From NCBI GenBank assembly GCA_036563805.1, contig DATCLS010000082.1:1-37352 (forward strand): a DNA stretch of 37,352 nucleotides, read 5' to 3'. Position 1 is the first letter of the stretch. The number at the start of each line of letters is the position of its first letter. Under the pieces are notes generated by a model. It did not search any database. It saw nothing but the letters and a program-made list of their open reading frames with translations, and was not told the DNA's origin. This DNA comes from DATCLS01 sp036563805. GTDB taxonomy: Bacteria > Actinomycetota > Acidimicrobiia > Acidimicrobiales > VFJN01. This document shows positions 23,728-31,380 of this stretch, one piece after another. The translations under genes were made by a program, and so were the position numbers.

Positions 23728-24171
23728 ATGGCTGACCAGGCGACGCGGCGGACGGTCATCCAGGCGTCGCCCGAGCAGGTGTGGGCGGCGCTGACCGACT
23801 TCGACGCCTACCCGACGTGGGCGCACGACCTGAAGTCCGCGACGGTCGTCGCCCGCGACGCGCAGGGCCGGCCGCGCGACGTGGCGTTCCGGGCGGCGGC
23901 CATGGGCCGCTCGACCAACTACACGCTGCGCTACGACTACAGCAACGCCCCCAAGGTCCTCGCCTGGCGGCTGCTGGCCGGTGACATCACCCGCAAGCTC
24001 GACGGCTCGTACGAGCTGCACCCGGTCGACGGCGATCCCAACGCCACCGAGGTCGTGTACCACCTCGAGGTCGACCTGGTCGTGCCGCTGCCGGCCTTCG
24101 TGAAGCGGCGGGCCGAGGGGCGGATCATGAGCAACGCCCTGCGCCACCTGCAGGACCACCTCGAGCGCTGA
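23728..24171 (+). CDS. SRPBCC-family (polyketide cyclase/START-like) protein
   Basis: A 147-residue single-domain START/Bet v1-like protein with a hydrophobic pocket for a lipid-like ligand. Typical segments are RRTVIQASPEQVWAALTDFDAYPTWA, RYDYSNAPKVLAWRLLAGD and GSYELHPVDGDPNATEVVYHLEVDL, ending in a long C-terminal helix. GGGAGGAGC before the ATG is a strong ribosome binding site. Its TGA overlaps the ATG of the ArsA-like gene as TGATG. The same pair is found in mycobacteria (Rv2185c-Rv2184c). The ligand is unknown. Confidence 0.88.
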   Translation: MADQATRRTVIQASPEQVWAALTDFDAYPTWAHDLKSATVVARDAQGRPRDVAFRAAAMGRSTNYTLRYDYSNAPKVLAWRLLAGDITRKLDGSYELHPVDGDPNATEVVYHLEVDLVVPLPAFVKRRAEGRIMSNALRHLQDHLER

Positions 24172-25421
24172 TGTCGACCCGCATCGTCCTGTTCACCGGC
24201 AAGGGCGGCGTCGGCAAGACGACCGCGGCCGCGGCGACGGCCGTCCGGTGCGCGGACTCCGGGCTGCGCACCATCGTCCTGTCGACCGACCCGGCCCACT
24301 CGCTGGCCGACGTGCTCGATGTCGAGCTCGGCCCGCTGACCGTGCCGGTCACCGACGGGCTGTGGGGCCAGCAGCTCGACGCTCAGGACCGCATGGAGGA
24401 CTCCTGGCACGAGATCCAGGGGTATCTGCGCGAGGTGTTCCGGTGGGCCGGCGTCGACGGGCTGGAGGCCGAGGAGCTGGCGGTCGTGCCCGGCCTCGAC
24501 GAGGTGTTCGCGCTGACCGACATCAAGGAGCACAGCGCCTCCGGCGCGTGGGACGTGATCGTGGTCGACTGCGCGCCGACCGCCGAGACGATCCGGCTCC
24601 TGTCACTGCCCGAAGTGTTGGCCCGCTACATGGAGCGGCTGTTCCCGGTGGGGCGCCGGGTGAACAAGGTGGTGTCGCCGCTGCTGGCCCGGGTGAGCAA
24701 CCTGCCGGTCGCCGACGACTCGGTGTTCGCCGCCACCCAGCGGTTCTACGACCGGCTGGCCGGCGTGCGCGAGATCCTGACCGACGGCCGGCAGGCGACG
24801 GTGCGGCTCGTCGTCAACCCCGAGCGCCTGGTCGTCGCTGAGGCCCGACGCACGCACACCTACCTGTCGCTGTTCGGCTACCACGTCGACGCCGTGGTGG
24901 CGAACCGCCTGCTGCCCGGCGCGGTGCAAGACCCCTGGTTCGCCGACTGGCGGGCGCAGCAGGCGGGCCATTTGGCCGCCATCCACGAGGGGTTCGCGCC
25001 GCTGCCCGTGTTCGAGGTGCCGCTCCAGCCGGCCGAGCCGGTCGGGCTCGAGGCGCTGCGGGCCTTCGCCGAGGTCGTGTACGGCGACGAGGACCCGACC
25101 GCCCGGTTCGGCCGCTCCGAGCCGCTCCGGGTCCGCAGCGAGGGCGCCGAGATGGTGCTCGAGCTCGACCTGCCGTTCACCGAGCGCGACGAGATCGACC
25201 TGGGCCGGCGGGGCGACGAGCTGCTGGTCCGGGTCGGGCCCTACCGGCGGGCGGTGGTCCTGCCCGACTCGCTGCGCCGGCGACGGGTGGCGGGGGCCCG
25301 CCTGCGCGACGGCCGGCTGGTGGTCACGTTCGTGGAGTCGGGGGACGGGGCCGACGCGGGCGGCGGCGCGGCCGCCGACGCCGACCGGTCCGGGGCCGCG
25401 GCCGTGGGGGCGGTCCCGTGA
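24171..25421 (+). CDS. ArsA/Get3-like ATPase with C-terminal HSP20-like domain
   Basis: A 416-residue P-loop ATPase of the ArsA/GET3 family. It has the deviant Walker A FTGKGGVGKTT (9-19 with K11 and K16), STDPAHSLADVLD (switch I), and VDCAPTAETIRLLSLPE (switch II), followed by the ATPase helical region. The last 80 or so residues form the ArsA_HSP20 domain: MVLELDLPFTERDEIDLGRRGDELLVRVG and RRAVVLPDSL. The Ala/Gly/Asp tail is disordered. With no arsenic genes nearby and a SRPBCC partner just upstream, an arsenite pump role is unlikely. A chaperone or protein-targeting role is more plausible, but the client is unknown. Confidence 0.9.
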   Translation: MSTRIVLFTGKGGVGKTTAAAATAVRCADSGLRTIVLSTDPAHSLADVLDVELGPLTVPVTDGLWGQQLDAQDRMEDSWHEIQGYLREVFRWAGVDGLEAEELAVVPGLDEVFALTDIKEHSASGAWDVIVVDCAPTAETIRLLSLPEVLARYMERLFPVGRRVNKVVSPLLARVSNLPVADDSVFAATQRFYDRLAGVREILTDGRQATVRLVVNPERLVVAEARRTHTYLSLFGYHVDAVVANRLLPGAVQDPWFADWRAQQAGHLAAIHEGFAPLPVFEVPLQPAEPVGLEALRAFAEVVYGDEDPTARFGRSEPLRVRSEGAEMVLELDLPFTERDEIDLGRRGDELLVRVGPYRRAVVLPDSLRRRRVAGARLRDGRLVVTFVESGDGADAGGGAAADADRSGAAAVGAVP

Positions 25422-25798
25422 CGGCGCCGGAGGGGAGCGCCGGCGCCAACGTCGGCGCGCCGGACGGCGACGACACCGCCGCTGTGAGCGGCGAGCGCAG
25501 CCCGCAGGAGAAGGCCCGCGAGGGCCTGGAGCACCTCCAGACCGCGGCCCGCGAGCTGATCCAGGCGGCCCGGGCCATGCTCGACGTGGCCGAGGACCTG
25601 GTGAACGACCCCGAGGCCGTGGCCACGGTGGCCGCCACGGTCGGGTCGCTCGGCGACCTCGTCCGCCACCGCGCCAGCGGCGCTCCGGCCGGGTCGGCGA
25701 CCGACCGCCCCGCCGACGACGGCGGCGAAGGCGACGGCCGGGACCGCGGCGACGGCCCCGGCGGCGACGAGGGTGTCGAGCGCATCACGGTCCTGTGA
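25418..25798 (+). CDS. Small acidic protein coupled to the ArsA-like ATPase
   Basis: A 126-residue protein of unknown function. The central 60 residues form two amphipathic helices (EKAREGLEHLQTAARELIQAARAML, DPEAVATVAATVGSLGDLV). Both ends are Gly/Asp-rich and disordered, and the C terminus ends ERITVL. The GTG start overlaps the ATPase stop as GTGA, so it is translated with it. A partner or regulator of the ATPase is likely by position; nothing in the sequence shows how. Confidence 0.7.
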   Translation: MTAPEGSAGANVGAPDGDDTAAVSGERSPQEKAREGLEHLQTAARELIQAARAMLDVAEDLVNDPEAVATVAATVGSLGDLVRHRASGAPAGSATDRPADDGGEGDGRDRGDGPGGDEGVERITVL

Positions 25799-25817
25799 CG
25801 CTGGGTAGGTTGACACC

Positions 25818-26501
25818 GTGACCGATACAGGCGACCCCGACGCGCGCGAGCGCGCCGAGCAGGCGGCGCAGGCGGAACCGGTCGACGAGGCGGAGCAGGC
25901 CGGCCAGGCCGAGCGCGCCGACGAGGTCGAGCGGGCGGACCGGCCCGGTGAGCGCGGCCAGGCCGACCAGGCCGAGGGCGACGGCCAGGAGATCCTGGTG
26001 ATCGCGCTCGACAAGCCGTCCCGGGCGTCCGAGCTGCTGCTCACCCTGGCCAACCTGGCCCGCGAGGGCCAGATCACCATGCACGACGCCGTCATCGTCG
26101 CCAAGGACGAGAACGGCCGCAGCCGCATCGTTCAGACGGTCGACGTCACGCCGGCCCGGGGTGCGCTGGCCGGCACCTGGTGGGGCATGCTCGGCGGCCT
26201 CCTGATCGGCGGCCCGGTGTTCCTGGCCGCCGCGCTCGGCGGGGCGGCGGCCGGGGCCCTCTACGGCAAGCTCGTCGATCACGGCCTCGACGACGGCTGG
26301 GTCAAGCAGATGGCCGAGTGGGTCGAGCCCGGCCGGTCGGCCCTGCTCCTGCTCGTCGACCGCGGGTTCGACCGGTCGGTGATCACCGAGCTGCGCCGGT
26401 TCGAGGGCATCGGCCACGTCGCCTACACGACCCTGCCGCCGGCGGCCCGGGCCGAGGTGGAGCGGGCCCTGTCGGGCGCCTCCGTCGAGCCGCCCCGCTG
26501 A
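25818..26501 (+). CDS. DUF1269 membrane protein
   Basis: A 227-residue protein. The first 55 residues are an Ala/Glu/Asp-rich disordered tail. The DUF1269 core begins ILVIALDKPSRASELLLTLANLAREGQITMHDAVIV. The centre is a Gly-rich hydrophobic hairpin, WWGMLGGLLIGGPVFLAAALGG and AAAGALYG, with Gly spacing typical of glycine zippers. The C-terminal part (VEPGRSALLLLVDRG, VITELRRFEGIGHVAYTTLP) matches the family. Function is unknown. It follows the small acidic gene by 20 bases. Confidence 0.85.
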   Translation: MTDTGDPDARERAEQAAQAEPVDEAEQAGQAERADEVERADRPGERGQADQAEGDGQEILVIALDKPSRASELLLTLANLAREGQITMHDAVIVAKDENGRSRIVQTVDVTPARGALAGTWWGMLGGLLIGGPVFLAAALGGAAAGALYGKLVDHGLDDGWVKQMAEWVEPGRSALLLLVDRGFDRSVITELRRFEGIGHVAYTTLPPAARAEVERALSGASVEPPR

Positions 26502-26695
26502 TCCTGCTCGGCGGCCGCGGCGGGGCGTGCCCGGGGGGCGTCCGACGGGGCGTCCGGGCCGCCCGCCGCCCCCTCGACGACGTCGCCGGACGGTCTCCGA
26601 CCGGCGCCAGCTGACACCGTGCGCGCTCGCGGCGCAAGCGAATCGGGTCGCCTACCATCCGTGGAACCCCAGGTCGATCGATCACAGGAGGCGCC

Positions 26696-27808
26696 GTGGC
26701 GGTCATCACCGAAGCCGCGATCCGGGAGCTGGCATCGATCCGGGGGGAGAGAGCCCCGATCACGTCGTGCTACCTCGACGTCGACGGCCGCCGGTTGGTC
26801 CGCCACCTCGATCTCGAACGCTCGGTCGAATGCCTCCTGCGCGACGCCCGGGGGCGCGCCGACGATCCGTCGGTCCAGACCGACCTCGAGAAGATCGAGC
26901 GCCTCATCCGCGGGGGCATCGACCGGTCCCGGGTCCGGGGCCTCGCCATCTTCGCCTGCTCGGCGCAGGACATGTGGGAGGTCATCGAGCTCCCGGTCGT
27001 CGTGCCGAACCGGGTGGTGATCAACAACATGCCGGCCGTCGGCCAGCTCGAGGCCGTGCTCCGCCAGCACGAGCCGATCGGCGTGCTCATGGCCGACCGC
27101 CAGCGGGCCCGCATGTTCGTGTTCGAGCTGGGCGAGCTGGTCGAGCGGTCCGAGCTCTTCGACGAGGCCGCCCGCGCCGAGGGGGCCAAGGGCGAGCGCG
27201 ACCGGGGCGACGACGCCAGCTATCAGCAGGAGCGGATCCAGCAGCACCTGCGGAACGCCGCCAACGTGGCGTTCCGCATCTGGCAGCAGCACCGGTTCGA
27301 GCACCTCGCCATCGCCGCCCCCGACCCGCTGGCCAAGGAGCTCGAATCGCACCTCCACCCGTACCTGCGCGACCGGCTGGCCGGGCGGCTGAACGTCCCG
27401 CTCACCGCCAACCACGACGAGGTTCTGGCGGCGGCCCAGGAGGTCGAGGCCCAGGTCGAGCGGCGCCGCGAGGCCGAGATCGTCGAGCGCCTGCGGGCCG
27501 CGGTGGCGGCCGGCCGGCGGGGCGTGGCGGGCTTGCCCAAGGTCGTCGAGGCGCTGGCCGACCACCGGGTCGAGTGCCTGCTCGTCTCGCAGGGTTACAC
27601 CGCCTCGGGCTGGCGCTGCGACTCCTGCTCGACGCTGGCCGCCATCGGCCGGCGGTGCAAACGGTGCGGGGCCGAGATGGCCGAGGTCGACGACCTCGTC
27701 GAGGAGGCCGTCGAGGAGGCCCTCAACCAGTCGTGCCAGGTGGAGATCTGCGTCGGCAACGCCGATCTGGACGTGATGGGGCGCATCGGCGCCCTTCTCC
27801 GCTTTTGA
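26696..27808 (+). CDS. baeRF-family protein (eRF1/Vms1-like, family 10 type)
   Basis: A 370-residue protein resembling bacterial-archaeal release-factor-like (baeRF) proteins, which share the eRF1 middle fold and are thought to act on stalled ribosomes or peptidyl-tRNA. It has TSCYLDVDGRRLVR at the N terminus, GLAIFACSAQDMWEV, PLVVPNRVVI-type strand residues, IGVLMADRQRARMFVFELGELVERSEL (central strand), and ERIQQHLRNAANVAFRIWQQH. The C-terminal C308/C311 and C321/C324 form a zinc ribbon after an eRF1 domain-3-like region. The catalytic glutamine cannot be assigned by eye. AGGAGG six bases before the GTG supports the start. The gene overlaps the glucokinase start. The family call is from general pattern and should be tested by structure. 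Confidence 0.72.
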   Translation: MAVITEAAIRELASIRGERAPITSCYLDVDGRRLVRHLDLERSVECLLRDARGRADDPSVQTDLEKIERLIRGGIDRSRVRGLAIFACSAQDMWEVIELPVVVPNRVVINNMPAVGQLEAVLRQHEPIGVLMADRQRARMFVFELGELVERSELFDEAARAEGAKGERDRGDDASYQQERIQQHLRNAANVAFRIWQQHRFEHLAIAAPDPLAKELESHLHPYLRDRLAGRLNVPLTANHDEVLAAAQEVEAQVERRREAEIVERLRAAVAAGRRGVAGLPKVVEALADHRVECLLVSQGYTASGWRCDSCSTLAAIGRRCKRCGAEMAEVDDLVEEAVEEALNQSCQVEICVGNADLDVMGRIGALLRF

Positions 27809-28743
27809 GCGTCGCAGCCGGCCTCGACATCGGAGGCACGAAGATCCTCGGGGTCGCCCTCGACCCCGACGACCCCGACACGACCCTGGCCGAGGTGCGG
27901 GTCCCCACGCCCGAGGGCGAGGAGCACCTCCTCGACGCCATGGCCGAGGTGACCACCAAGCTGGGCGAGGTCGACACGCTGGGCATCGGCATCGCCGGCC
28001 TGGTCGAGCGGCGGGGCGTCCTGCGGGTCAGCCCCAACCTGCCCGGGCTGCGGGGGCTCGACGTCCTGGGCGAGATGCGGCGCCGGGTGGGGCGGCCGGT
28101 CCGGGTCCACAACGACGCCGACTGCGCGGCGTGGGGTGAGCGGACCGTCGGCTCCGCCCGGGGCGCCGACAACGTCGTGTGCGTCACGCTCGGCACCGGC
28201 ATCGGCGCCGGCCTGATCGCCGACGGCGAGCTGGTCTCCGGCGCCCACGGCTTCGGGGGCGAAGCCGGGCACATCGTCGTCGACCCCAGCGGGCCGCCGT
28301 GCCCGTGCGGGCGGTGGGGCTGCTGGGAGCGCTTCGCCTCCGGCAGCGGCCTGGCCCGCCTGGGGCGGGACGCGGCCGCCGCCGGGCGCCTGGAGCGGGC
28401 CCGACAGCTGGCCGGCGGGGACGCGTCGCTGGTGCGGGCCGAGCACGTGAGCCAGGCGGCCGTCGAGGGCGACGAGCAGGCGCTGGCCGTGATGGACACG
28501 TTCGCCCGGTGGGTGGCGCTCGGCATCGGGAACCTGGTCACGCTGCTCGACTGCTCGCTCGTGGTGGTCGGCGGCGGGCTGGTCGTGCTCGGCGACCTGC
28601 TGCTCGACCGGGTGCGGGACGCGTTCCGGGTCGATGTCATGTCGCCCGAGGAGCGGCTCGACGTGCGGATCGTCGCCGCCTCGCTCGGCGACCGGGCCGG
28701 GGCCATCGGCGCCGCCATGCTCGGGAGCCGGGCGGGGGAGTAG
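27805..28743 (+). CDS. ROK-family glucokinase
   Basis: Phosphorylates glucose to glucose 6-phosphate with ATP. The 312-residue protein has LDIGGTKILGVAL (phosphate loop), RVHNDADCAAWGE with the catalytic Asp, CVTLGTGIGAGLI, and the ROK zinc site: the His of EAGHIVVDP plus CPCGRWGCWE. VVVGGGLVVLGDLLLDRVR and the C-terminal GDRAGAIGAAML complete the fold. The start is a TTG that overlaps the previous stop as TTGA. No helix-turn-helix is present, so this is a kinase and not a ROK repressor. In streptomycetes a similar glucokinase gene lies near ArsA-type genes. Substrate preference is inferred. Confidence 0.92.
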   Translation: MSVAAGLDIGGTKILGVALDPDDPDTTLAEVRVPTPEGEEHLLDAMAEVTTKLGEVDTLGIGIAGLVERRGVLRVSPNLPGLRGLDVLGEMRRRVGRPVRVHNDADCAAWGERTVGSARGADNVVCVTLGTGIGAGLIADGELVSGAHGFGGEAGHIVVDPSGPPCPCGRWGCWERFASGSGLARLGRDAAAAGRLERARQLAGGDASLVRAEHVSQAAVEGDEQALAVMDTFARWVALGIGNLVTLLDCSLVVVGGGLVVLGDLLLDRVRDAFRVDVMSPEERLDVRIVAASLGDRAGAIGAAMLGSRAGE

Positions 28744-28792
28744 GGGCCGGGGGGCGGGCGTCGCTACCAGGCGACCGGCCCGCTACGCAGTG

Positions 28793-28813
28793 CTCTCGTA
28801 TTGCAACTGAGAG
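28793..28813. promoter_or_regulatory. Inverted repeat upstream of the proline-rich surface protein gene
   Basis: CTCTC and GAGAG arms lie 11 bases apart in an A/T-richer patch between the glucokinase and the proline-rich gene. It is a possible operator or small hairpin. The arms are short, so chance is a real alternative. Confidence 0.3.
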
Positions 28814-28881
28814 TGAACTAGCGTCGGTGGCGGACCTCATATCCGCCGCTCCGTGAGCGGCCGGAGAAAGGGGCGGAGAGC

Positions 28882-29946
28882 ATGAGCCACGACCCCGGCG
28901 CGCCCGGCGGGCCGGGCTACCCGCCGCCACCGCCACCCCCGCCGCCTCCTCCCGGGCCTTTCGGCCCGCCCGGCCCTCCCGGGGGCCCGCCAGCTGGCCC
29001 GCCTCCACCCGAGCCGCCGCCTCCTCCCGGGCCACCGTCCGGTCCGGCGCCGCCTCCTCCCGGGCCACCGTCGGGTTCGGCGCCACCCCCGTCGCCGCCG
29101 TCGGGTCCGCGGCGTCCTCCCGGGCCACCGTCCGGTCCGCCGCCGCCTCCTCCCGGGCCACCGTCGGGTTCGGCGCCACCTCCGTCGCCGCCGTCGGGTC
29201 CGCGGCGTCCTCCCGGGCCACCGTCCGGTCCGCCGCCGGGCGAGGAGGCGCCGCCGGCCGGTTTCCCGACGGCCCCGGGCCCACCGCCGTCCGGTCCGCC
29301 CTCGGGGGAGCGGCCGGGCTGGCCCCGGCGGGCGTGGACGGCGTTCCGGTCGTGGCCGGTCTGGGCGCAGGTCGTCGTCGCGCTGCTCGCCCTGGCGGTG
29401 ATGGTCGCCCCGTTCCTGGGCGACGACAAACGCGACGCCGAGACGGCGTCGGCCGAGGGGCCGACGACCACCGAGCCCCGTACGACGACCACCGCGGCGC
29501 GCCCCACCACGTCCCGGTCATCCACGACGACCGAGCGCACGACGACGACCCCGCCGACGACCGCGGCCCCGACCACAACGGCGCCGCCGACGACGGCCGC
29601 GCCGACGACCACGGCGCCCCCGGCACCCGCCGAGGACCAAGAGCTCGTCAACGCCCGGCGCAGCGCCCAGGAGTACCTGGAGTTCCTGCCGTTCAGCCGG
29701 CAGGGCCTGATCGATCAGCTGTCGTCGGAGTACGGCGACCAGTACTCGGTCGAGGCCGCCACCGCGGCGGTCGACTCGCTGGACGTCGACTGGAACGCCG
29801 AGGCCGTCGAGGCGGCCGAGTCGTACCTGGAGTTCCAGGGGTTCTCGTACGCCGGCCTGGTCGACCAGCTGTCCTCGCCGTACGGCGACCAGTTCACCCG
29901 CGAGCAGGCCGAGTACGCCGCCACGGTGGTGCTGGGCGGGCCCTGA
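28882..29946 (+). CDS. Proline-rich single-pass membrane protein with two Ltp repeats
   Basis: A 354-residue protein in four blocks. The N-terminal part (about 1-145) is almost only Pro, Gly and Ser and holds two copies of a 31-residue unit. One hydrophobic helix follows (VWAQVVVALLALAVMVAPF). A Thr/Pro-rich stretch comes next (TTTEPRTTTTAARPTTS and so on), probably extracellular and exposed. Two copies of the Ltp (PF07553) repeat end the protein: RRSAQEYLEFLPFSRQGLIDQL and AAESYLEFQGFSYAGLVDQLSSPYG. Ltp repeats occur in surface lipoproteins and in one phage superinfection-exclusion protein. Here there is a membrane anchor but no lipobox. The ATG has GGAGAG upstream. The function is unknown; a cell-surface role is inferred. 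Confidence 0.85.
   Translation: MSHDPGAPGGPGYPPPPPPPPPPPGPFGPPGPPGGPPAGPPPPEPPPPPGPPSGPAPPPPGPPSGSAPPPSPPSGPRRPPGPPSGPPPPPPGPPSGSAPPPSPPSGPRRPPGPPSGPPPGEEAPPAGFPTAPGPPPSGPPSGERPGWPRRAWTAFRSWPVWAQVVVALLALAVMVAPFLGDDKRDAETASAEGPTTTEPRTTTTAARPTTSRSSTTTERTTTTPPTTAAPTTTAPPTTAAPTTTAPPAPAEDQELVNARRSAQEYLEFLPFSRQGLIDQLSSEYGDQYSVEAATAAVDSLDVDWNAEAVEAAESYLEFQGFSYAGLVDQLSSPYGDQFTREQAEYAATVVLGGP
29049..29234. repeat. 93-bp tandem duplication within the proline-rich domain
   Basis: Unit 1 (29049-29141) and unit 2 (29142-29234) are identical except for one C/T difference near the middle. Each encodes 31 residues, roughly PPPPPGPPSGSAPPPSPPSG followed by PRRPPGPPSGP. The length is a whole number of codons, so the frame is kept. 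Near-identity points to a recent slip or unequal exchange, and the copy number may vary between strains. Confidence 0.92.
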
Positions 29947-29958
29947 CCCGCCCGGCGC

Positions 29959-30156
29959 CTAGCCGGGGCCGAACTCGCCGTTCTTGCACCCCTCGAGAAA
30001 CGCTGCCCATTCGTCCGGTCCGAACGTCAGCAGGGCGGCGTCCGGGTTCTTGCTGTCGCGCATGGCGACCGTCCCGTCGGGCAGCGTCGCGATCTCGACG
30101 CAGTTGCCCTGGGACCCCGACAGCGTGCTCTTGCGCCAGTTCAGTTGATGGCTCAT
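29959..30156 (-). CDS. DUF397 family protein
   Basis: A 65-residue protein with the DUF397 pattern: NWRKSTLSGSQGNCVEIA, PDGTVAMRDSKNPDAALLTF and DEWAAFLEG. Such small proteins are paired with XRE-DUF5753 regulators in actinobacteria and may form a regulator/antagonist pair (as in the whiJ-type and related systems). The ATG overlaps the stop of the XRE gene as ATGA, so both are made in fixed ratio. It is the last gene of the pair. Confidence 0.93.
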   Translation of the reverse strand: MSHQLNWRKSTLSGSQGNCVEIATLPDGTVAMRDSKNPDAALLTFGPDEWAAFLEGCKNGEFGPG

Positions 30157-30917
30157 CCCTCTAGCTCCATGGCTCGGCTGAGGATCAGTCCGACCGACTC
30201 CCGCGGCGACAATGCCAGCGCGCGGATCTGGTCGAAGGTCCCCGCGTGTGCCTCGACATCGTGGCGCGAATCGAGCGAATGTGACCCGCCGGTGTGCTCC
30301 AGGTACACGAGCCCGCCCGGCCAGTCGAACCCCAGGATGAGGAACGCACCCCAGTTGGCTGGCTGTGCGGGCGCCGTGAACGGCATCACCTGAATCGTCA
30401 CGTTGGGTCGCTCGGCCATCGTCGCCAGGTGCCGGAGCTGGTGCGCGAGGACCTCCGGTCCGCCGATGGGGCGATGCAGCACGCTCTCATCGATGATCGC
30501 CTCGAGGTCGACCGGGTTGCCCGGCCGCGTCACCATACGCTGACGATCGAGCCGGCGTTGGACGCCGTCCTCGTTGCCGATCAGCGCCGCCGCGTACGCC
30601 TTCGTTTGGAGCAAGCCCGGTACGAGGATCGGCTCCCACAGCCGGACCGACGTGGCCGCCTGTTCGAGCGTCACGAAGTTCGACCACCAGCCCTGGTCGG
30701 CCCGGGGCAGGTCGCTGCTGCCGTTCAGCGCGGCGTCGAGCTCGGTAAGGCTCCACTGCAGGGCCTCGGCCAGCGGCCCCCGGTGGTGGGCGGACACCTC
30801 GGAGCGCCCGGCCTCCCAGCGCGCCACGGTCGAGCGCTCGCACCGCAGCCGGTACGCCAAGGACTGCTGCGTGTATCCGAGCGCCCGCCGCCGGGCGATC
30901 AGGCGATCCCGCGCCAT
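30153..30917 (-). CDS. XRE-family regulator with DUF5753 domain
   Basis: A 254-residue transcription regulator. The N-terminal helix-turn-helix (about 1-60) reads MARDRLIARRRALGYTQQSL, AYRLRCERSTVARWEAGRSE. The DUF5753 domain follows, with the marks SVRLWEPILVPGLLQTKAYAAAL, RQRMVTRPGNPVDLEAIIDESVL, HLATMAERPNVTIQVMPF and LILGFDWPGGLVYLEH. It is the usual partner of DUF397 proteins such as the next gene. The ATG at 30917 is chosen because the 76 codons upstream in frame are Arg-rich shadow sequence. Target genes are unknown; many such pairs affect development or antibiotic production in streptomycetes. Confidence 0.92.
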   Translation of the reverse strand: MARDRLIARRRALGYTQQSLAYRLRCERSTVARWEAGRSEVSAHHRGPLAEALQWSLTELDAALNGSSDLPRADQGWWSNFVTLEQAATSVRLWEPILVPGLLQTKAYAAALIGNEDGVQRRLDRQRMVTRPGNPVDLEAIIDESVLHRPIGGPEVLAHQLRHLATMAERPNVTIQVMPFTAPAQPANWGAFLILGFDWPGGLVYLEHTGGSHSLDSRHDVEAHAGTFDQIRALALSPRESVGLILSRAMELEG

Positions 30918-31176
30918 TCCCACGGATAGTAGCGACGCGGATTCGGAACGAGGCGCGCGCCACGCGCGCCACGAACGCGCCGCAGGGAGGCCCTCGTGCC
31001 TCCGCGGCGCCACAAGCTCGCCCCACGAGCGCTGTCGCCGGCGCCGCAGCCGTGCGTCATCGTGATTCCCATGGGGATCGGATCGACGATCCGCTGCCCG
31101 GATCCGGTGGGCACCGGCGCCACTCGCGGTGTTGGCGGCGCCCACCCGTCGACCTGGTGCAGGAGGGCGTGAGGTC
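30918..31176. promoter_or_regulatory. Intergenic region upstream of the XRE gene
   Basis: About 260 bases without a recognised gene. It contains a perfect GC hairpin GGCGCGCG-CCA-CGCGCGCC at 30952-30970 and a 15-bp palindrome CGGATCG-A-CGATCCG at 31079-31093. The latter is a good candidate operator for the XRE protein or a neighbouring regulator. No confident promoter hexamers. Confidence 0.45.
31079..31093. promoter_or_regulatory. 15-bp palindrome CGGATCG-A-CGATCCG
   Basis: Perfect 7-bp arms with a one-base centre. It lies about 160 bases upstream of the XRE start and 84 bases upstream of the small membrane ORF, in the divergent region, so it could serve either. No ligand or protein is known. 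Confidence 0.45.
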
Positions 31177-31380
31177 GTGAGCGCGGTCGTGATCGTGATC
31201 GGGGGGCTCGTTGCGGCGCTCGTGGGCGCGGGCGCCCTGTGGGCGGTCGTCGCGTGGCGGGGCGGCCGCCCCGAGGTCCGCCGGGCGGGCGCCGGGCCGG
31301 AGGCCGGGTTCGGGGTCGAGCCCCCGGTCCTGGGCGCGCCCCACCGCCCCCGGGGCTTGCGCAGCCGGCGCTGGACCTGA
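31177..31380 (+). CDS. Small single-pass membrane protein (putative)
   Basis: A possible 67-residue protein. It begins with a hydrophobic helix (VVSAVVIVIGGLVAALVGAGAL) and has a Pro/Arg/Gly-rich tail. AGGAGG lies 11 bases before the GTG. It is divergent from the XRE gene. The helix and ribosome binding site support it; the short length and lack of family make it uncertain. Confidence 0.45.
   Translation: MSAVVIVIGGLVAALVGAGALWAVVAWRGGRPEVRRAGAGPEAGFGVEPPVLGAPHRPRGLRSRRWT

Noticed and set aside
29000..29240. Repeats that might suggest a CRISPR array
   Set aside because: Units are directly adjacent, in frame and coding; there are no spacers.
28637..29626. Minus-strand frame with regular repeats such as ADRTVAREDAADPT
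   Set aside because: The regular pattern only mirrors the proline-rich tandem repeats on the plus strand.
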